Part shown: piece by piece, positions 8,092 to 17,419 of the stretch
Layout of the letters: each line of letters starts with the position of its first letter
How positions within the stretch are numbered: position 1 is the first letter of the stretch
Source of the DNA: an uncultured Bacteroides sp.
Lineage (GTDB): Bacteria > Bacteroidota > Bacteroidia > Bacteroidales > Bacteroidaceae
Direction of reading: 5' to 3'
Length of the DNA stretch: 64,000 bases
Assembly: GCF_958445495.1 (NCBI RefSeq)
Contig: NZ_CAUCSQ010000004.1
Location: 62,001 to 126,000, forward strand
Notes under the pieces: generated by a model
What the model saw: the letters and a program-made list of their open reading frames with translations, nothing else
Told to the model about the DNA's origin: nothing
The model's database searches: none
Program-made: the position numbers and the translations under genes

Positions 8092-9483
8092 CTATTCACG
8101 ATATAACATCAAAGTAGCCCAGCCTAATTGGTCGAAAGCGCCGCTATTGGAACCGTAACGATTAATCGGTTCGCCCGGACCGCCTTCCGGACGCATTTTG
8201 TCCGCCAACATCTGAGCGTACTTATATCCGCTGCCCAAACCTTTTATTTTGGCATAATGGGTATAGTAAATTTCCCATCCCGGACGGACTTCACCACGAC
8301 CGTCATCGGACACCTTCGTATGGTCTTGCCCGTGATTCTTATCTGTACAAACACAATCCATGCAGTACTTATACTCATTAAAAGGTATTTTGGCAATATC
8401 AATCAGCCACGTACCGTCGGAATTATCATTCTTTATGCCGTCTGTGGCATTGCTAAGCGCCACATATTCCCCCATTTTCATCACGGCATTATTGTCAGCC
8501 GCAAAGAAATCCAATTGAGGTACGTCTTTATTATCCTGATAGAACGTATAAGCAATCTGGCAAAGATTGGCAGTTACGGCAGCCGACATCTGAGCGTGTC
8601 CCTGGTCACGCCCGCTTTCCTGGTTCTGGCAGATTTCCTCACCGGATAAAGGGTCAATATGAGTACCCTGAATCAGGTTGTTCAAAGCTCCATTTCCAAC
8701 CCCGTTGTAAAAATAGTTGACAACATAGTTAATCATATCGTCATTTTCCGTCAAAATACCGATGGACAAATAAGAACACATATTTACCAAATCCCAGTTC
8801 GACCAATAATGTAAAGCGCAATTATTGCTACCTTGATGATTGTCCAGGAAATCTTTGTTTTTGGAAGCAAACACATCTACAATCCATGTTTTAAATGCAT
8901 TCTTATCCGCCTCTTCCCAACCGTCATAAGTCTGCATTATTTCCGCCGCATTGGCAAAAGTATATCCCTGCGCACCTGCCGCAAGCTTGTGGTTAGCGTC
9001 ATTTGACGTAACTTCCGTACAAATCGCAGCCCACTGGTTCAATATATTAATCACATTCTCGGCATATTGTTCGGTTCCGGTCAGTTTCCACAAAAGTGCC
9101 ATTTGATAAGCGGCTGCCGCATCTTCCATCGCGGAGGAATAATTTTCACCTTTAAACCCGGTTCCTGTCGCATCCCCGCGCACTATCTTGGATGTCGGAC
9201 TCGGAACGTAAGAAGAAATCGTATAAGTCGAATTCTTCAGATTCTCAAACTCCTCTTTCACTTTCTGCGGCGCACTTCCGTCATCCAGCATATTCTTTAC
9301 CCGGTCAAAATCCGCTTGAGAAAACATTGCACAAGGATGGTTATAGGTGTACTTCGCTTCCACCGGTTCATATACTCCCTCCGGAAGTGTTAAATCCACT
9401 ACTCCGAATTCATTCTCACGGCAGGAGGTCTGCACTGTTAACAACAGTGCAAAACCTATTACTCCAATTATATTTTTATTCAT
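8092..9483 (-). CDS. Alginate-lyase-superfamily lipoprotein (polysaccharide lyase candidate A)
   Basis: Lipoprotein of 463 residues (signal MNKNIIGVIGFALLLTVQTSC, lipobox Cys21) with an alpha-barrel lyase domain of the PF05426 'alginate lyase' type. Visible motifs: AAAAYQMALLWKLTG, NILNQWAAICTEV, the putative active-site stretch SNNCALHYWSNWDLVN (His225, Asn229) and QNQESGRDQGH. Members of this superfamily include PL5 and PL38; PL38 contains glucuronan/alginate-active lyases, and placement here is only tentative. Expected chemistry is beta-elimination at a uronic acid, giving unsaturated ends for GH88. It is the fourth gene of the SusC-SusD-SGBP-lyase run of PUL-A, with 33 bp to the BIG2 gene. 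Homologous to the genes at 44550 and 59761. Confidence 0.82.
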   Translation of the reverse strand: MNKNIIGVIGFALLLTVQTSCRENEFGVVDLTLPEGVYEPVEAKYTYNHPCAMFSQADFDRVKNMLDDGSAPQKVKEEFENLKNSTYTISSYVPSPTSKIVRGDATGTGFKGENYSSAMEDAAAAYQMALLWKLTGTEQYAENVINILNQWAAICTEVTSNDANHKLAAGAQGYTFANAAEIMQTYDGWEEADKNAFKTWIVDVFASKNKDFLDNHQGSNNCALHYWSNWDLVNMCSYLSIGILTENDDMINYVVNYFYNGVGNGALNNLIQGTHIDPLSGEEICQNQESGRDQGHAQMSAAVTANLCQIAYTFYQDNKDVPQLDFFAADNNAVMKMGEYVALSNATDGIKNDNSDGTWLIDIAKIPFNEYKYCMDCVCTDKNHGQDHTKVSDDGRGEVRPGWEIYYTHYAKIKGLGSGYKYAQMLADKMRPEGGPGEPINRYGSNSGAFDQLGWATLMLYRE

Positions 9484-9516
9484 AGAATCTGTTTTAAACT
9501 TTAGTTATTAGTCCGA

Positions 9517-11067
9517 TTACTTTATCACCTCATAGGTCAGGCCTTCCGACTTGATATATGCCTGTACATCCTGCAATGTCTTGAATGTCTGTATCCAATA
9601 GACATTATAACTTACCGCCGCAGGAGAAACAATATCGGCATATTTAAACTGAAGAGTCGTAAATGACGCAACGGAAGTTGTCGGAAGCAAGCCATCACCA
9701 TTAGCCCATTTCTGACGGGTCAGGTCATAAATCAATACATGGCTGCCATCGCTGCACTTGTAATCATAAAGCCATTTATTATTGTTTCCGTCCAACCCGC
9801 CTGAATATTTATTGCCGTTACATGTTCCGGACGCATCAAATGTTATGTTCCTTGCAGTTACTCCCTCGTAATCTTTCACATCATCCATACGAACTGCAAA
9901 AATAGGATAGTTACCCGCATGTAACCAGGATGTCACACTTTTACATACCAAGTCTCCACGATATTTAGTGCCGCTCATCTTGGTATTGATTGTAATATAT
10001 CCCTCTTCTTTATTCCATGTATGGGAATCTGCATTCGAAGCATTAGACCATGTATAATTCTCATTACGGAAAAGTTCGCGTATCAATCCTTCCGCCAAAT
10101 TCAACTCAATGGATGAGCTTTTTCCGGTTTCCGGACAAGAAGCGGTAATGGTAACCTTGCCGAATACTCCCTTTGTGTTAAAAGTAACCACACCGGCTTC
10201 CACCGTAGCGATTGACTCGTCACTTGAGGTCCATTCTATCAACGACAAAGTACAATCTTCCGGTACTGTCGTAAAGTTCAACGCCACACTCTTCTCTGCA
10301 ATAGCAAATTCATAACCGTTATCCGACGAGTATTCCTGGTCGATAGTAACATTCTCCGGCTGCACTATCGAATTTACAGTAATAACTTTAGACGCTACCA
10401 CATCCGCACCGTCCAAAGAGGTCGCAGTAATAGTCACGCTAACAGCAGAACCTTTACCGCTATCCTTTCCTGTAACGAGCCCATTTTTGTCAACCGTAGC
10501 AACAGTCTCGTCGGAACTTGCCCATTTTACAGTCTTGTAAGTCGCGTCAGACGGCAAAATAGAAGCGGAAAGCTGCAATGTCTCTCCCGCATATACTGCA
10601 TCCGCATCAGAACTAATCGTGATGCTTTCCGCACTAACCAGCGAATTGGCGACCAACACCTTCAAAGCGCTCGCCACGTCACTTCCCGAATAATATACAC
10701 TCGGCGCAACCTGGATTACGGCAACACCCGTACCGTCACCGCTCACGGCATTGACCGTACCGTTCATGTCCACCGTAGCCACACTCTCATTGCTGGAAGT
10801 CCAGTTCACTTCATTATAAGTCACATCTTCAGGCGTTATCTTATAACCTAATTCCACTTTCTCGCCTTTAATTAAAGGCAATACTTTCACTTCCGTATCA
10901 TCCACATAAATAAGCTCCTGCAATTCTTCCGAGATAATCATCTCAACCGATTCCGGATAAATAGCCTTGGAAAGTGGAGCTACTTCTTCATCATTGCAGG
11001 ACAGGAATGTAGAAATAACCGTTGCCATAGACAGACAACCCAATCCATATTTCAATATCTGTTTCAT
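9517..11067 (-). CDS. BIG2-domain surface lipoprotein (putative glycan-binding SGBP)
   Basis: Lipoprotein of 516 residues (MKQILKYGLGCLSMATVISTFLSC, lipobox FLSC). It carries bacterial Ig-like BIG2 repeats with the signature WTSSNESVATVDMNGTV, WASSDETVATVDKNGLV and WTSSDESIATVEAGVV, at about residues 40-325. The last about 190 residues (from RELFRNENYTW) form an aromatic-rich domain, a good candidate for the glycan-binding part. It lies immediately after SusD, the place of SusE/SusF-type surface glycan-binding proteins, with 40 bp spacing. The role is inferred from position and architecture; no sequence match to a known binding protein can be claimed. Confidence 0.8.
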   Translation of the reverse strand: MKQILKYGLGCLSMATVISTFLSCNDEEVAPLSKAIYPESVEMIISEELQELIYVDDTEVKVLPLIKGEKVELGYKITPEDVTYNEVNWTSSNESVATVDMNGTVNAVSGDGTGVAVIQVAPSVYYSGSDVASALKVLVANSLVSAESITISSDADAVYAGETLQLSASILPSDATYKTVKWASSDETVATVDKNGLVTGKDSGKGSAVSVTITATSLDGADVVASKVITVNSIVQPENVTIDQEYSSDNGYEFAIAEKSVALNFTTVPEDCTLSLIEWTSSDESIATVEAGVVTFNTKGVFGKVTITASCPETGKSSSIELNLAEGLIRELFRNENYTWSNASNADSHTWNKEEGYITINTKMSGTKYRGDLVCKSVTSWLHAGNYPIFAVRMDDVKDYEGVTARNITFDASGTCNGNKYSGGLDGNNNKWLYDYKCSDGSHVLIYDLTRQKWANGDGLLPTTSVASFTTLQFKYADIVSPAAVSYNVYWIQTFKTLQDVQAYIKSEGLTYEVIK

Positions 11068-11107
11068 ATGTATTTTTTCTTATATTCATTAATTATGACA
11101 ATTTATA

Positions 11108-12835
11108 TCAATTCGTCCATCCCGGATTCTGTCCCAACTGCGGATTCAACTGCAACTGGTCGGAAGGCAGAGGATAAAGATAGAGTTTATCATCCCAAAC
11201 ACGGTCAGTATAGAGAATAAGACAACCGTCACTGCTAAGCGAACGTTTGTGGTCGGTCCAGTTGGTTTCAAACCAGGTTCCCGTCACTTTCACTCCAAGC
11301 TGGTCTTGCGGCATTTCATCCGGAGCCGTAGCCCAACGTTTTAAATCGTCGATACGGAATCCTTCCAGAACCAATTCTACGGTACGTTCCCTACGAATTT
11401 CCTCACGCATTGAAAGGTTATTCGCAGAAACCAACGCATTGCTTAATTTAGGCATATCCGGATTTACGCGAAGACGGACCAAATTCAGAGAATAATCCAA
11501 TTCCGAATCCGTAATGGAACCGTTCAACTCATAAACGGCTTCCGCATAATTCAACAGTACTTCCGCATAACGGATAACCGGAAAATCATAAGATTCATAG
11601 TAATCATCCACCTGGCGTTCAGTACCCCACTTGCGATTCTGGTAACCGCTACCGGAACGTACGTTGGCAGTCAGGCAATTCTCCAAATCCGCATCTGTCC
11701 AGGTTGTACGCCATTTTCCGTCATTATTCCAATATTGCTGTCCATGATACAGCATGTTATTCCCCATACGGTTATCCCGGTTCTGGAACTCATCGGTGAC
11801 TCCGGCATATTGCTGGAATTTAGATGATTTCTCAATGGGAAGACCATCTGAACAAAGATACATGTTCGCCAGTTTGCGAGTTACATAACAAGCGTTTGCC
11901 ACCATGCCATGAGTCAGGTTCCACGCAGTCTTGTCTCCATTACGATGACGCTTTACAAAGATATATTCCGTATTGTCGCTTTTTGACAAGTTGGCCGGAT
12001 TACATTGCGCCCCATCTTCCAAAGTGAACATATAACGATAGCTTTCATTGCCCAATTTTTCATTATAGAACAATTTATATTTCCTCCCCTTAATCACCTC
12101 GTCAGCAGCATTCTTGGCAATAGTCAGCAACTCCGTACTGCGGGAAGTGTTTGAAGCGGCATCTTTCCCGTTCGTATGGAATTTCTGCCAAGTACCTTCA
12201 TACAACGCAACACGTGACAACATGGCGTAAGCGATATATTTATTCAGCCTTCCTTCCTCAGACGAGGTTTCGGGCAAGCTGCCGGCTGCATCCTGCAAAT
12301 CCCTAATCACCTGGTCGATTACTTCACCGCGCTCATTACGTTTGCCGTAAAGTATTTCCGAGTCCAAATCTAAAGGTTCCATAAGGACAATCGCGTCACC
12401 GTAAAGCTGTACCAATTCAAAATGGCTATAAGCGCGGAAAAACTTAGCCTCAGCCACAGGAATCGCAATATCTGCGGGCGTATCAAAACTTTCGGCATTC
12501 TTCAACAGTAAATTAGTGTAATAAATGCGCTTATACAATTTGGTATAATTACCGTCCGTAGCCGGAATGGCATTTGTTCCCTGGCTATATATATTCATGG
12601 ATGAACCGGCAACCAAGTCGGAACGGTAGTCGCTGTGCGGACTGTCTTCCGAGACAGCACGTTCAAAATCATGAGGCCAACCGTAAAACTGATTAGCGAA
12701 CAACTGGAAATTCGTCGCATTATTCCATACCAGATTATCGCCCATATCCGATAACGGCTCCAAATCCATACAAGAAGTTGCCACTGTTACGAAAGAAAAA
12801 AGGCACGCAGCTTTTATATATTGTTTCAGTTTCAT
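11108..12835 (-). CDS. SusD/RagB family glycan-binding lipoprotein (PUL-A)
   Basis: Outer-membrane lipoprotein of 575 residues, the lid that captures glycans above its SusC partner. Signal and lipobox: MKLKQYIKAACLFSFVTVATSC (Cys22), followed by MDLEPLSD. SusD hallmarks include TPR-like N-terminal helices (AEAKFFRAYSHFELVQLYGD), FPVIRYAEVLLNYAEAVYEL, EIRRERTVELVLEGFRIDDLKRW, and the C-terminal LYPLPSDQLQLNPQLGQNPG. It lies 12 bp from the SusC gene, so the two are clearly co-transcribed. Confidence 0.96.
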   Translation of the reverse strand: MKLKQYIKAACLFSFVTVATSCMDLEPLSDMGDNLVWNNATNFQLFANQFYGWPHDFERAVSEDSPHSDYRSDLVAGSSMNIYSQGTNAIPATDGNYTKLYKRIYYTNLLLKNAESFDTPADIAIPVAEAKFFRAYSHFELVQLYGDAIVLMEPLDLDSEILYGKRNERGEVIDQVIRDLQDAAGSLPETSSEEGRLNKYIAYAMLSRVALYEGTWQKFHTNGKDAASNTSRSTELLTIAKNAADEVIKGRKYKLFYNEKLGNESYRYMFTLEDGAQCNPANLSKSDNTEYIFVKRHRNGDKTAWNLTHGMVANACYVTRKLANMYLCSDGLPIEKSSKFQQYAGVTDEFQNRDNRMGNNMLYHGQQYWNNDGKWRTTWTDADLENCLTANVRSGSGYQNRKWGTERQVDDYYESYDFPVIRYAEVLLNYAEAVYELNGSITDSELDYSLNLVRLRVNPDMPKLSNALVSANNLSMREEIRRERTVELVLEGFRIDDLKRWATAPDEMPQDQLGVKVTGTWFETNWTDHKRSLSSDGCLILYTDRVWDDKLYLYPLPSDQLQLNPQLGQNPGWTN

Positions 12836-12847
12836 ATCGTCAACTAT

Positions 12848-15800
12848 TTAAAAGGTTAAATTAAGTCCAAAGGTGAAATTACGGGTAAACGGATAACGTT
12901 TTACCCCCTTAGCAGCCTGACTGGAATTACTTGTATCACGAGCCGACGCTTCCGGGTCCCATCCGTCCTTTATCTTGGTAGTTTCCCATAAATCCGCACC
13001 CGTCACATATATGCGGGCTGCTGATATTACTTTTGTCTTGCTCAATAATTTAGAAGGGAAAGTATAACCCACCGTCACGTTTTTCAGGCGGAGGTAACGC
13101 CCGTCCTGTGCGGTTAAAGAGGACGCTTGGTAATTATAATTATTGATATTGCTTTCATTGGTATATGGGGCGTAATAGGCATCCCGGTTATTTTCGCTCC
13201 ACGTATTGCCTATGGAAGCGGTACTCGTATTAGTGTAATTGCTACGGAACGGAACAGTCCAGTTATCAATCGGACGATAGACAAAACGATTGGCGGCTCC
13301 CTGGAAAATAACATTAATGTCAAATCCCCTGTATTCCGCTCCCAAATTGAAAGAGTAAGAAATTTCAGGAGTATCACTGCCCAGATAAATATAGTCTTTT
13401 TCATCCAACACCCCGTCTCCATTTTCATCGCAGTACATATTATCTCCCACACGCAGGTTGGAAGGCATGCCAATACCGTTGTTGGTATAATACTTAGCTT
13501 TGTAAGCAGCCAACTGCTCCTCATTCTGAATCTTTCCGCCATACCGTAAACCGAAAATAGAATTCAGGGGATAGCCTTGCTGTGTTGATACATAACCGGA
13601 TTTCAGGACTGTCGTGCCACCGTAATCCACCAGCTTATTGCGGGCAAAAGTAAAAGTACCGCCCAAGTGATAGTTTACCTCCCCAATCTTATTCCGGTAA
13701 TTGAACTGGCCTTCATATCCCCAGCCTTTAAATTTCCCGGCATTAGCTTTCGGCGCGGAATCTCCCAATGTTCCGGGGAAAGTGACGCTCACCAACATAT
13801 TATCGTTACGTTTCATAAACGCCTCGACAGAACCGGTCAGAGTTCCATTCAAAAAGCCAAAATCAATACCTATATTATAATTCTTGACACGTTCCCAGCT
13901 ACGTGTGGTAGAAGCCAGTGTTCCGTTAGTCTTGATATAAGAAAGTTTATTCGAACCGATATATGCACCGTCATCCCCTGCCGCAACCAGATTGTAAAGC
14001 TGTACTCCGTCATAGTTTCCAATACCGCTCTGATTACCGACTTCCGCATAAGAAAGACGTAACTTCAAATCACTCAACCAATCGACATCCTGCAGAAAAG
14101 CTTCTTGTTTCATGCGCCATCCCAAAGAAAGGCCGTAGAAAAAGTCCCAACGGTTTTCGGGCAGGAATTTGGAAGAACCGTCATAACGTCCATTCAATTC
14201 CAATAAATAGCGGTCGTCATAATCGTAATTGAAACGTCCGAAATAAGAAAGATTGGCATTCTGATACTTTTGTTCGTCACCGGTCAAAGTCACATCTCCC
14301 GACCCGTTTACTATTTCTAAACCGTTCTGGACGTCTTTTACCATTACACCGAAATAAGTGTATTCTTTAAATTCATACTGCGCACCTAATGTTAAAGACA
14401 ATTTATGTTTCTGCGCGAACGTTTTATTTGCTGCCAGATAACCGGAAATTGAATAAAAATCTGTCCGTGCGCTTGTTTGTGTATAAGTAGAATTCGCTTG
14501 AGTGGGGTCTGTACGTACCTCTACGTCACCCTCGTAATTATAATAAGTGACAGCATTGGAGGTCTTATTGCGAGACGCCGTACTCGTGCTATATCCTATA
14601 TTAGCGTTGGCTGACAACCAATCAAAAATCTGATAGTTCAATGTTTCACTCAATGAAATAGCGGAAACCGACAATTTATTGCTCCCCCCGTAACTAGCCA
14701 TGGCGGCAGGAGACCCCCATGTTCCCCATGCATAAGGTTTACCGTTCAACGATTCAAAAGGAAGTCCCGGCATAGGCAGGGTAGCGGACAAAGCAGATTC
14801 AATCTGCGTCGGAGCGACCTGTTCCTGCCGATTGTACGAAATAGAGGAATCCAATTTCAGGTTCTTCGTAAATTTATACGTATTATTCATACGGAAGTTA
14901 TAACGCTTGTTGTTATTACTACCGAACTGCAAGGTAGAACCATCATATAAGTAGCTCATTGATATACGGTAAGATGATTTATCCGTTCCGCCGGAAACAC
15001 TTAAACTGTGTTCCGTACTCCATGTATCGCCAAAGAGCGTATCCAGCCAATTTACGTCATCCGTAAAAACAAAATCCGCCACATCTGTAAAGTTAGTCGA
15101 ACCGAACGGATTAGGGCTATAACGCATATCGAGGTAAGAACCTTTATATTTTTTCGCCAATTCCGCGAAAGTATACCATACATTAGATGTATTCTTATCA
15201 TTAGTTAAAGCCGTCATCACTCCATCCGCCCATTGGTCGATGTTCATCGCCGACGGCATCAGACCCACAGTCTTTAATGTAGCGCTACCGCTATATTCAA
15301 CCTTCGGTTTACCTTCAGCACCTTTCTTCGTAGTAATCAACACGACACCCCCGGCAGCACGCGAACCGTAAATCGCAGCAGCACCGTCTTTCAAGAAATT
15401 CATTGATTCAATATCGTTAGGATTTAATAAACGAAGCTCATTCACGCTTTCATATGCCACCCCGTCTATGATTATCAAAGGCTCCGTACTATTCACAGAC
15501 ACTGAACCGCGCAAACTCAATCCCCAACTTTCGTCACCCGGAGCAGAAGAACTGCGGGTTATCATAACGCCGGGCACTTGTCCTTGTAAAGCTTCCAACG
15601 GACTGGATAGCCCTCCTTTTTCCTGAAGCATTTTAGAACCTACTACAGCAACTGCACCTGTTAACGAAGATTTCTTTTGAGTACCGTATCCTACAACTAC
15701 AACCTCATCCAATACCTCCGCGTCTTCTTGCAATACAATTTTCACAGGCGCACCACCATCCACTTTTATCTCCTGGCTCTTATAACCGATATAGGAAACA

Positions 15801-16072
15801 ACCAATATTCCCGGATTGACATTGCTTAGTATGAAATTTCCATCTATATCTGTTATCGTACCGTTCGTAGTCCCTTTCATCAGTACACTTGCACCGATTA
15901 TCGGTTCATTATTAGCATCTAAGACAGTACCCTTCACCGTTACAGTCTGCGTAACAGTCTGCGACCCATAAACTTCCGCATAGGCTTTCTGAGGTATCCC
16001 CGTCAACAATGCAGAAGCAACCACCATTGAAAATAAAATTCTTTTCGGTGAACATTTTAAGATATCGTTCAT
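12848..16072 (-). CDS. SusC/RagA family TonB-linked outer-membrane transporter (PUL-A)
   Basis: TonB-dependent oligosaccharide importer of 1074 residues. A signal peptide (ILFSMVVASALLTGIPQKAYA) is followed by a carboxypeptidase-regulatory-like domain (VTVKGTVLDANNEPIIGASV ... DIDGNFILSNVNPG), the SusC-type sequence DEVVVVGYGTQKKSSLTGAV and a plug (SLRGSVSVNSTEPLIIIDGV). The barrel ends in FGLNLTF. No STN (secretin/TonB short N-terminal) signalling domain is visible, although the gene directly follows an ECF sigma factor. It pairs with the SusD gene downstream. Confidence 0.97.
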   Translation of the reverse strand: MNDILKCSPKRILFSMVVASALLTGIPQKAYAEVYGSQTVTQTVTVKGTVLDANNEPIIGASVLMKGTTNGTITDIDGNFILSNVNPGILVVSYIGYKSQEIKVDGGAPVKIVLQEDAEVLDEVVVVGYGTQKKSSLTGAVAVVGSKMLQEKGGLSSPLEALQGQVPGVMITRSSSAPGDESWGLSLRGSVSVNSTEPLIIIDGVAYESVNELRLLNPNDIESMNFLKDGAAAIYGSRAAGGVVLITTKKGAEGKPKVEYSGSATLKTVGLMPSAMNIDQWADGVMTALTNDKNTSNVWYTFAELAKKYKGSYLDMRYSPNPFGSTNFTDVADFVFTDDVNWLDTLFGDTWSTEHSLSVSGGTDKSSYRISMSYLYDGSTLQFGSNNNKRYNFRMNNTYKFTKNLKLDSSISYNRQEQVAPTQIESALSATLPMPGLPFESLNGKPYAWGTWGSPAAMASYGGSNKLSVSAISLSETLNYQIFDWLSANANIGYSTSTASRNKTSNAVTYYNYEGDVEVRTDPTQANSTYTQTSARTDFYSISGYLAANKTFAQKHKLSLTLGAQYEFKEYTYFGVMVKDVQNGLEIVNGSGDVTLTGDEQKYQNANLSYFGRFNYDYDDRYLLELNGRYDGSSKFLPENRWDFFYGLSLGWRMKQEAFLQDVDWLSDLKLRLSYAEVGNQSGIGNYDGVQLYNLVAAGDDGAYIGSNKLSYIKTNGTLASTTRSWERVKNYNIGIDFGFLNGTLTGSVEAFMKRNDNMLVSVTFPGTLGDSAPKANAGKFKGWGYEGQFNYRNKIGEVNYHLGGTFTFARNKLVDYGGTTVLKSGYVSTQQGYPLNSIFGLRYGGKIQNEEQLAAYKAKYYTNNGIGMPSNLRVGDNMYCDENGDGVLDEKDYIYLGSDTPEISYSFNLGAEYRGFDINVIFQGAANRFVYRPIDNWTVPFRSNYTNTSTASIGNTWSENNRDAYYAPYTNESNINNYNYQASSLTAQDGRYLRLKNVTVGYTFPSKLLSKTKVISAARIYVTGADLWETTKIKDGWDPEASARDTSNSSQAAKGVKRYPFTRNFTFGLNLTF

Positions 16073-16207
16073 AACATTAAATTTGAGATTTAAAAATAAT
16101 ATTAATTTTTTATTTCTTGAGACAAAATAAGGCGTATAAATACCTCTTTTTAAATTCCGGCCTTTCTTTCCATAAGCATTAAAGTGTTTATTTCATTAAT
16201 AAATAAA

Positions 16208-16723
16208 TTATATACAATTCCGGAAGAACTCACGCATTTCACGGCGTCCCAGGAACAAGTGGTTTTCCACCGTCCGGCAACTAAGGTTCAATTCATCGGC
16301 AATTTCGGGAGAGGTCTTATTTTCGAACCGGTTTAATATATAAACTAACTTGCGCTGTTCGGGCATCGCCTGTAAACGCGCCCGTTCCATTGCCAGCAAA
16401 TCATCGCCTATCACTTTCTCTTCCGTCTCATTGGTAGAAACAGAGGCGGTATCATAGATGTAACTGTCAATCTCCTGTTTCTTATAGTAACGGCGTATAT
16501 AATCAGTCACTATATTGCGCGCAATAGTGAAAAGGAAATACCTCACCGTATCCGGACGAAGCATCTGCTTATAATCCAGTAGACGTACGAATACATCTTG
16601 GGTTAAATCTTCCGCTTCATAACGATGAGTGATACGACAAGTTATATAAGTCAGAATCACCTGATAATATTTTTCATAAGAACGGGTGATGATGTTGCTG
16701 GAAATGTTAGCTGTTGTATCCAT
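16208..16723 (-). CDS. RNA polymerase ECF-type sigma factor heading PUL-A
   Basis: Sigma-70 family ECF factor of 171 residues. Region 2 is clear (EAEDLTQDVFVRLLDYKQM ... FLFTIARNIVTDYIRRYYKK), as is region 4 (MPEQRKLVYILNRFENKTSPEIADELNLSCRTVENHL). It is followed after 135 bp by the SusC gene and is presumably its activator. The usual FecR-type anti-sigma gene is absent: the neighbour is SusC itself. A near relative sits in the same position in front of PUL-B. A TATATTTG box lies about 31 bp upstream of the start. Confidence 0.93.
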   Translation of the reverse strand: MDTTANISSNIITRSYEKYYQVILTYITCRITHRYEAEDLTQDVFVRLLDYKQMLRPDTVRYFLFTIARNIVTDYIRRYYKKQEIDSYIYDTASVSTNETEEKVIGDDLLAMERARLQAMPEQRKLVYILNRFENKTSPEIADELNLSCRTVENHLFLGRREMREFFRNCI

Positions 16724-16753
16724 AATACTATATTTTCGGTTTTAATCACAATG

Positions 16754-16761
16754 CAAATATA
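16754..16761 (-). promoter_or_regulatory. Bacteroides-type -7 box (TATATTTG) before the PUL-A sigma gene
   Basis: On the minus strand TATATTTG fits the Bacteroides TAnnTTTG consensus, about 31 nt before the sigma-gene start codon. A TTTG lies 23 nt further upstream (16785-16788), a little beyond the usual 19-21 spacing, so the -33 assignment is weak. Confidence 0.5.
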
Positions 16762-16874
16762 AAGGCGATTCCAGATATAAAAGTCAAAAAACAAGACCGA
16801 TGAATCTCAACAAATCTCAATAGACTCATTTACGAATATTCGCCTAATTATCAACACTTTACACATAAACATAC

Positions 16875-16902
16875 TGAGTCTCATTTTATAAAGTGAGACT
16901 CA
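16875..16902. promoter_or_regulatory. 28-bp near-perfect palindrome in the gap before the PUL-A sigma gene
   Basis: TGAGTCTCA (16875-16883) and TGAGACTCA (16894-16902) are perfect inverted repeats. The centre TTTATAAA is itself palindromic, so the whole 28 bp departs from symmetry by one pair. It lies about 115 bp upstream of the -7 box. It could be a dimeric-regulator operator or a transcription-end hairpin for the regulator gene that ends at 17420. The 696-bp gap 16724-17419 holds no gene; 17044-17210 is AT-rich with recurring AAACTT-GTTTTCAT-like words spaced about 22 bp. Confidence 0.45.
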
Positions 16903-17419
16903 ATATACCCCAGTCAATGCATTTTCATCCGAGTTACATCCGTTCTTCTTATTCCTTCCGGTCCTTTCGCCTCCTTCTTTCACTGTATTTACCGCTCCAA
17001 TGCCCCGCCAAAGCCGTTTCATGGAATACAAATATAAGACGGCAAGTTTCGTTTCATCAGAAATAAACTTGTTTTCATCCTATTATAAAGTCTGTTTCGG
17101 TTAAATGTAAACTATAAATGCAAGCTGCATTTATATAATTGAAAGCTTTGTTTTCATAAACGAATATTGCATTCATAAAAACAAAACTTACGTTTATCGT
17201 TTCATCCTACGAAAAAGAAGTTTGCAACAGGAATAAAACAAACTTGCATAAGGGGAAAAGGTAATTATCTGTTGAGAATTTACAGGAAAGGAACGGTCAA
17301 AGAAGGTTTCCCCGGTGAAAGGAAGGGCTTCCACCCCCTATCCCCGATGAATAAAGGAATATGAAGGAATGAAAGACACACGATAAGAAATAAAATCCGG
17401 TGAAAGCCGACCGAAAAAA

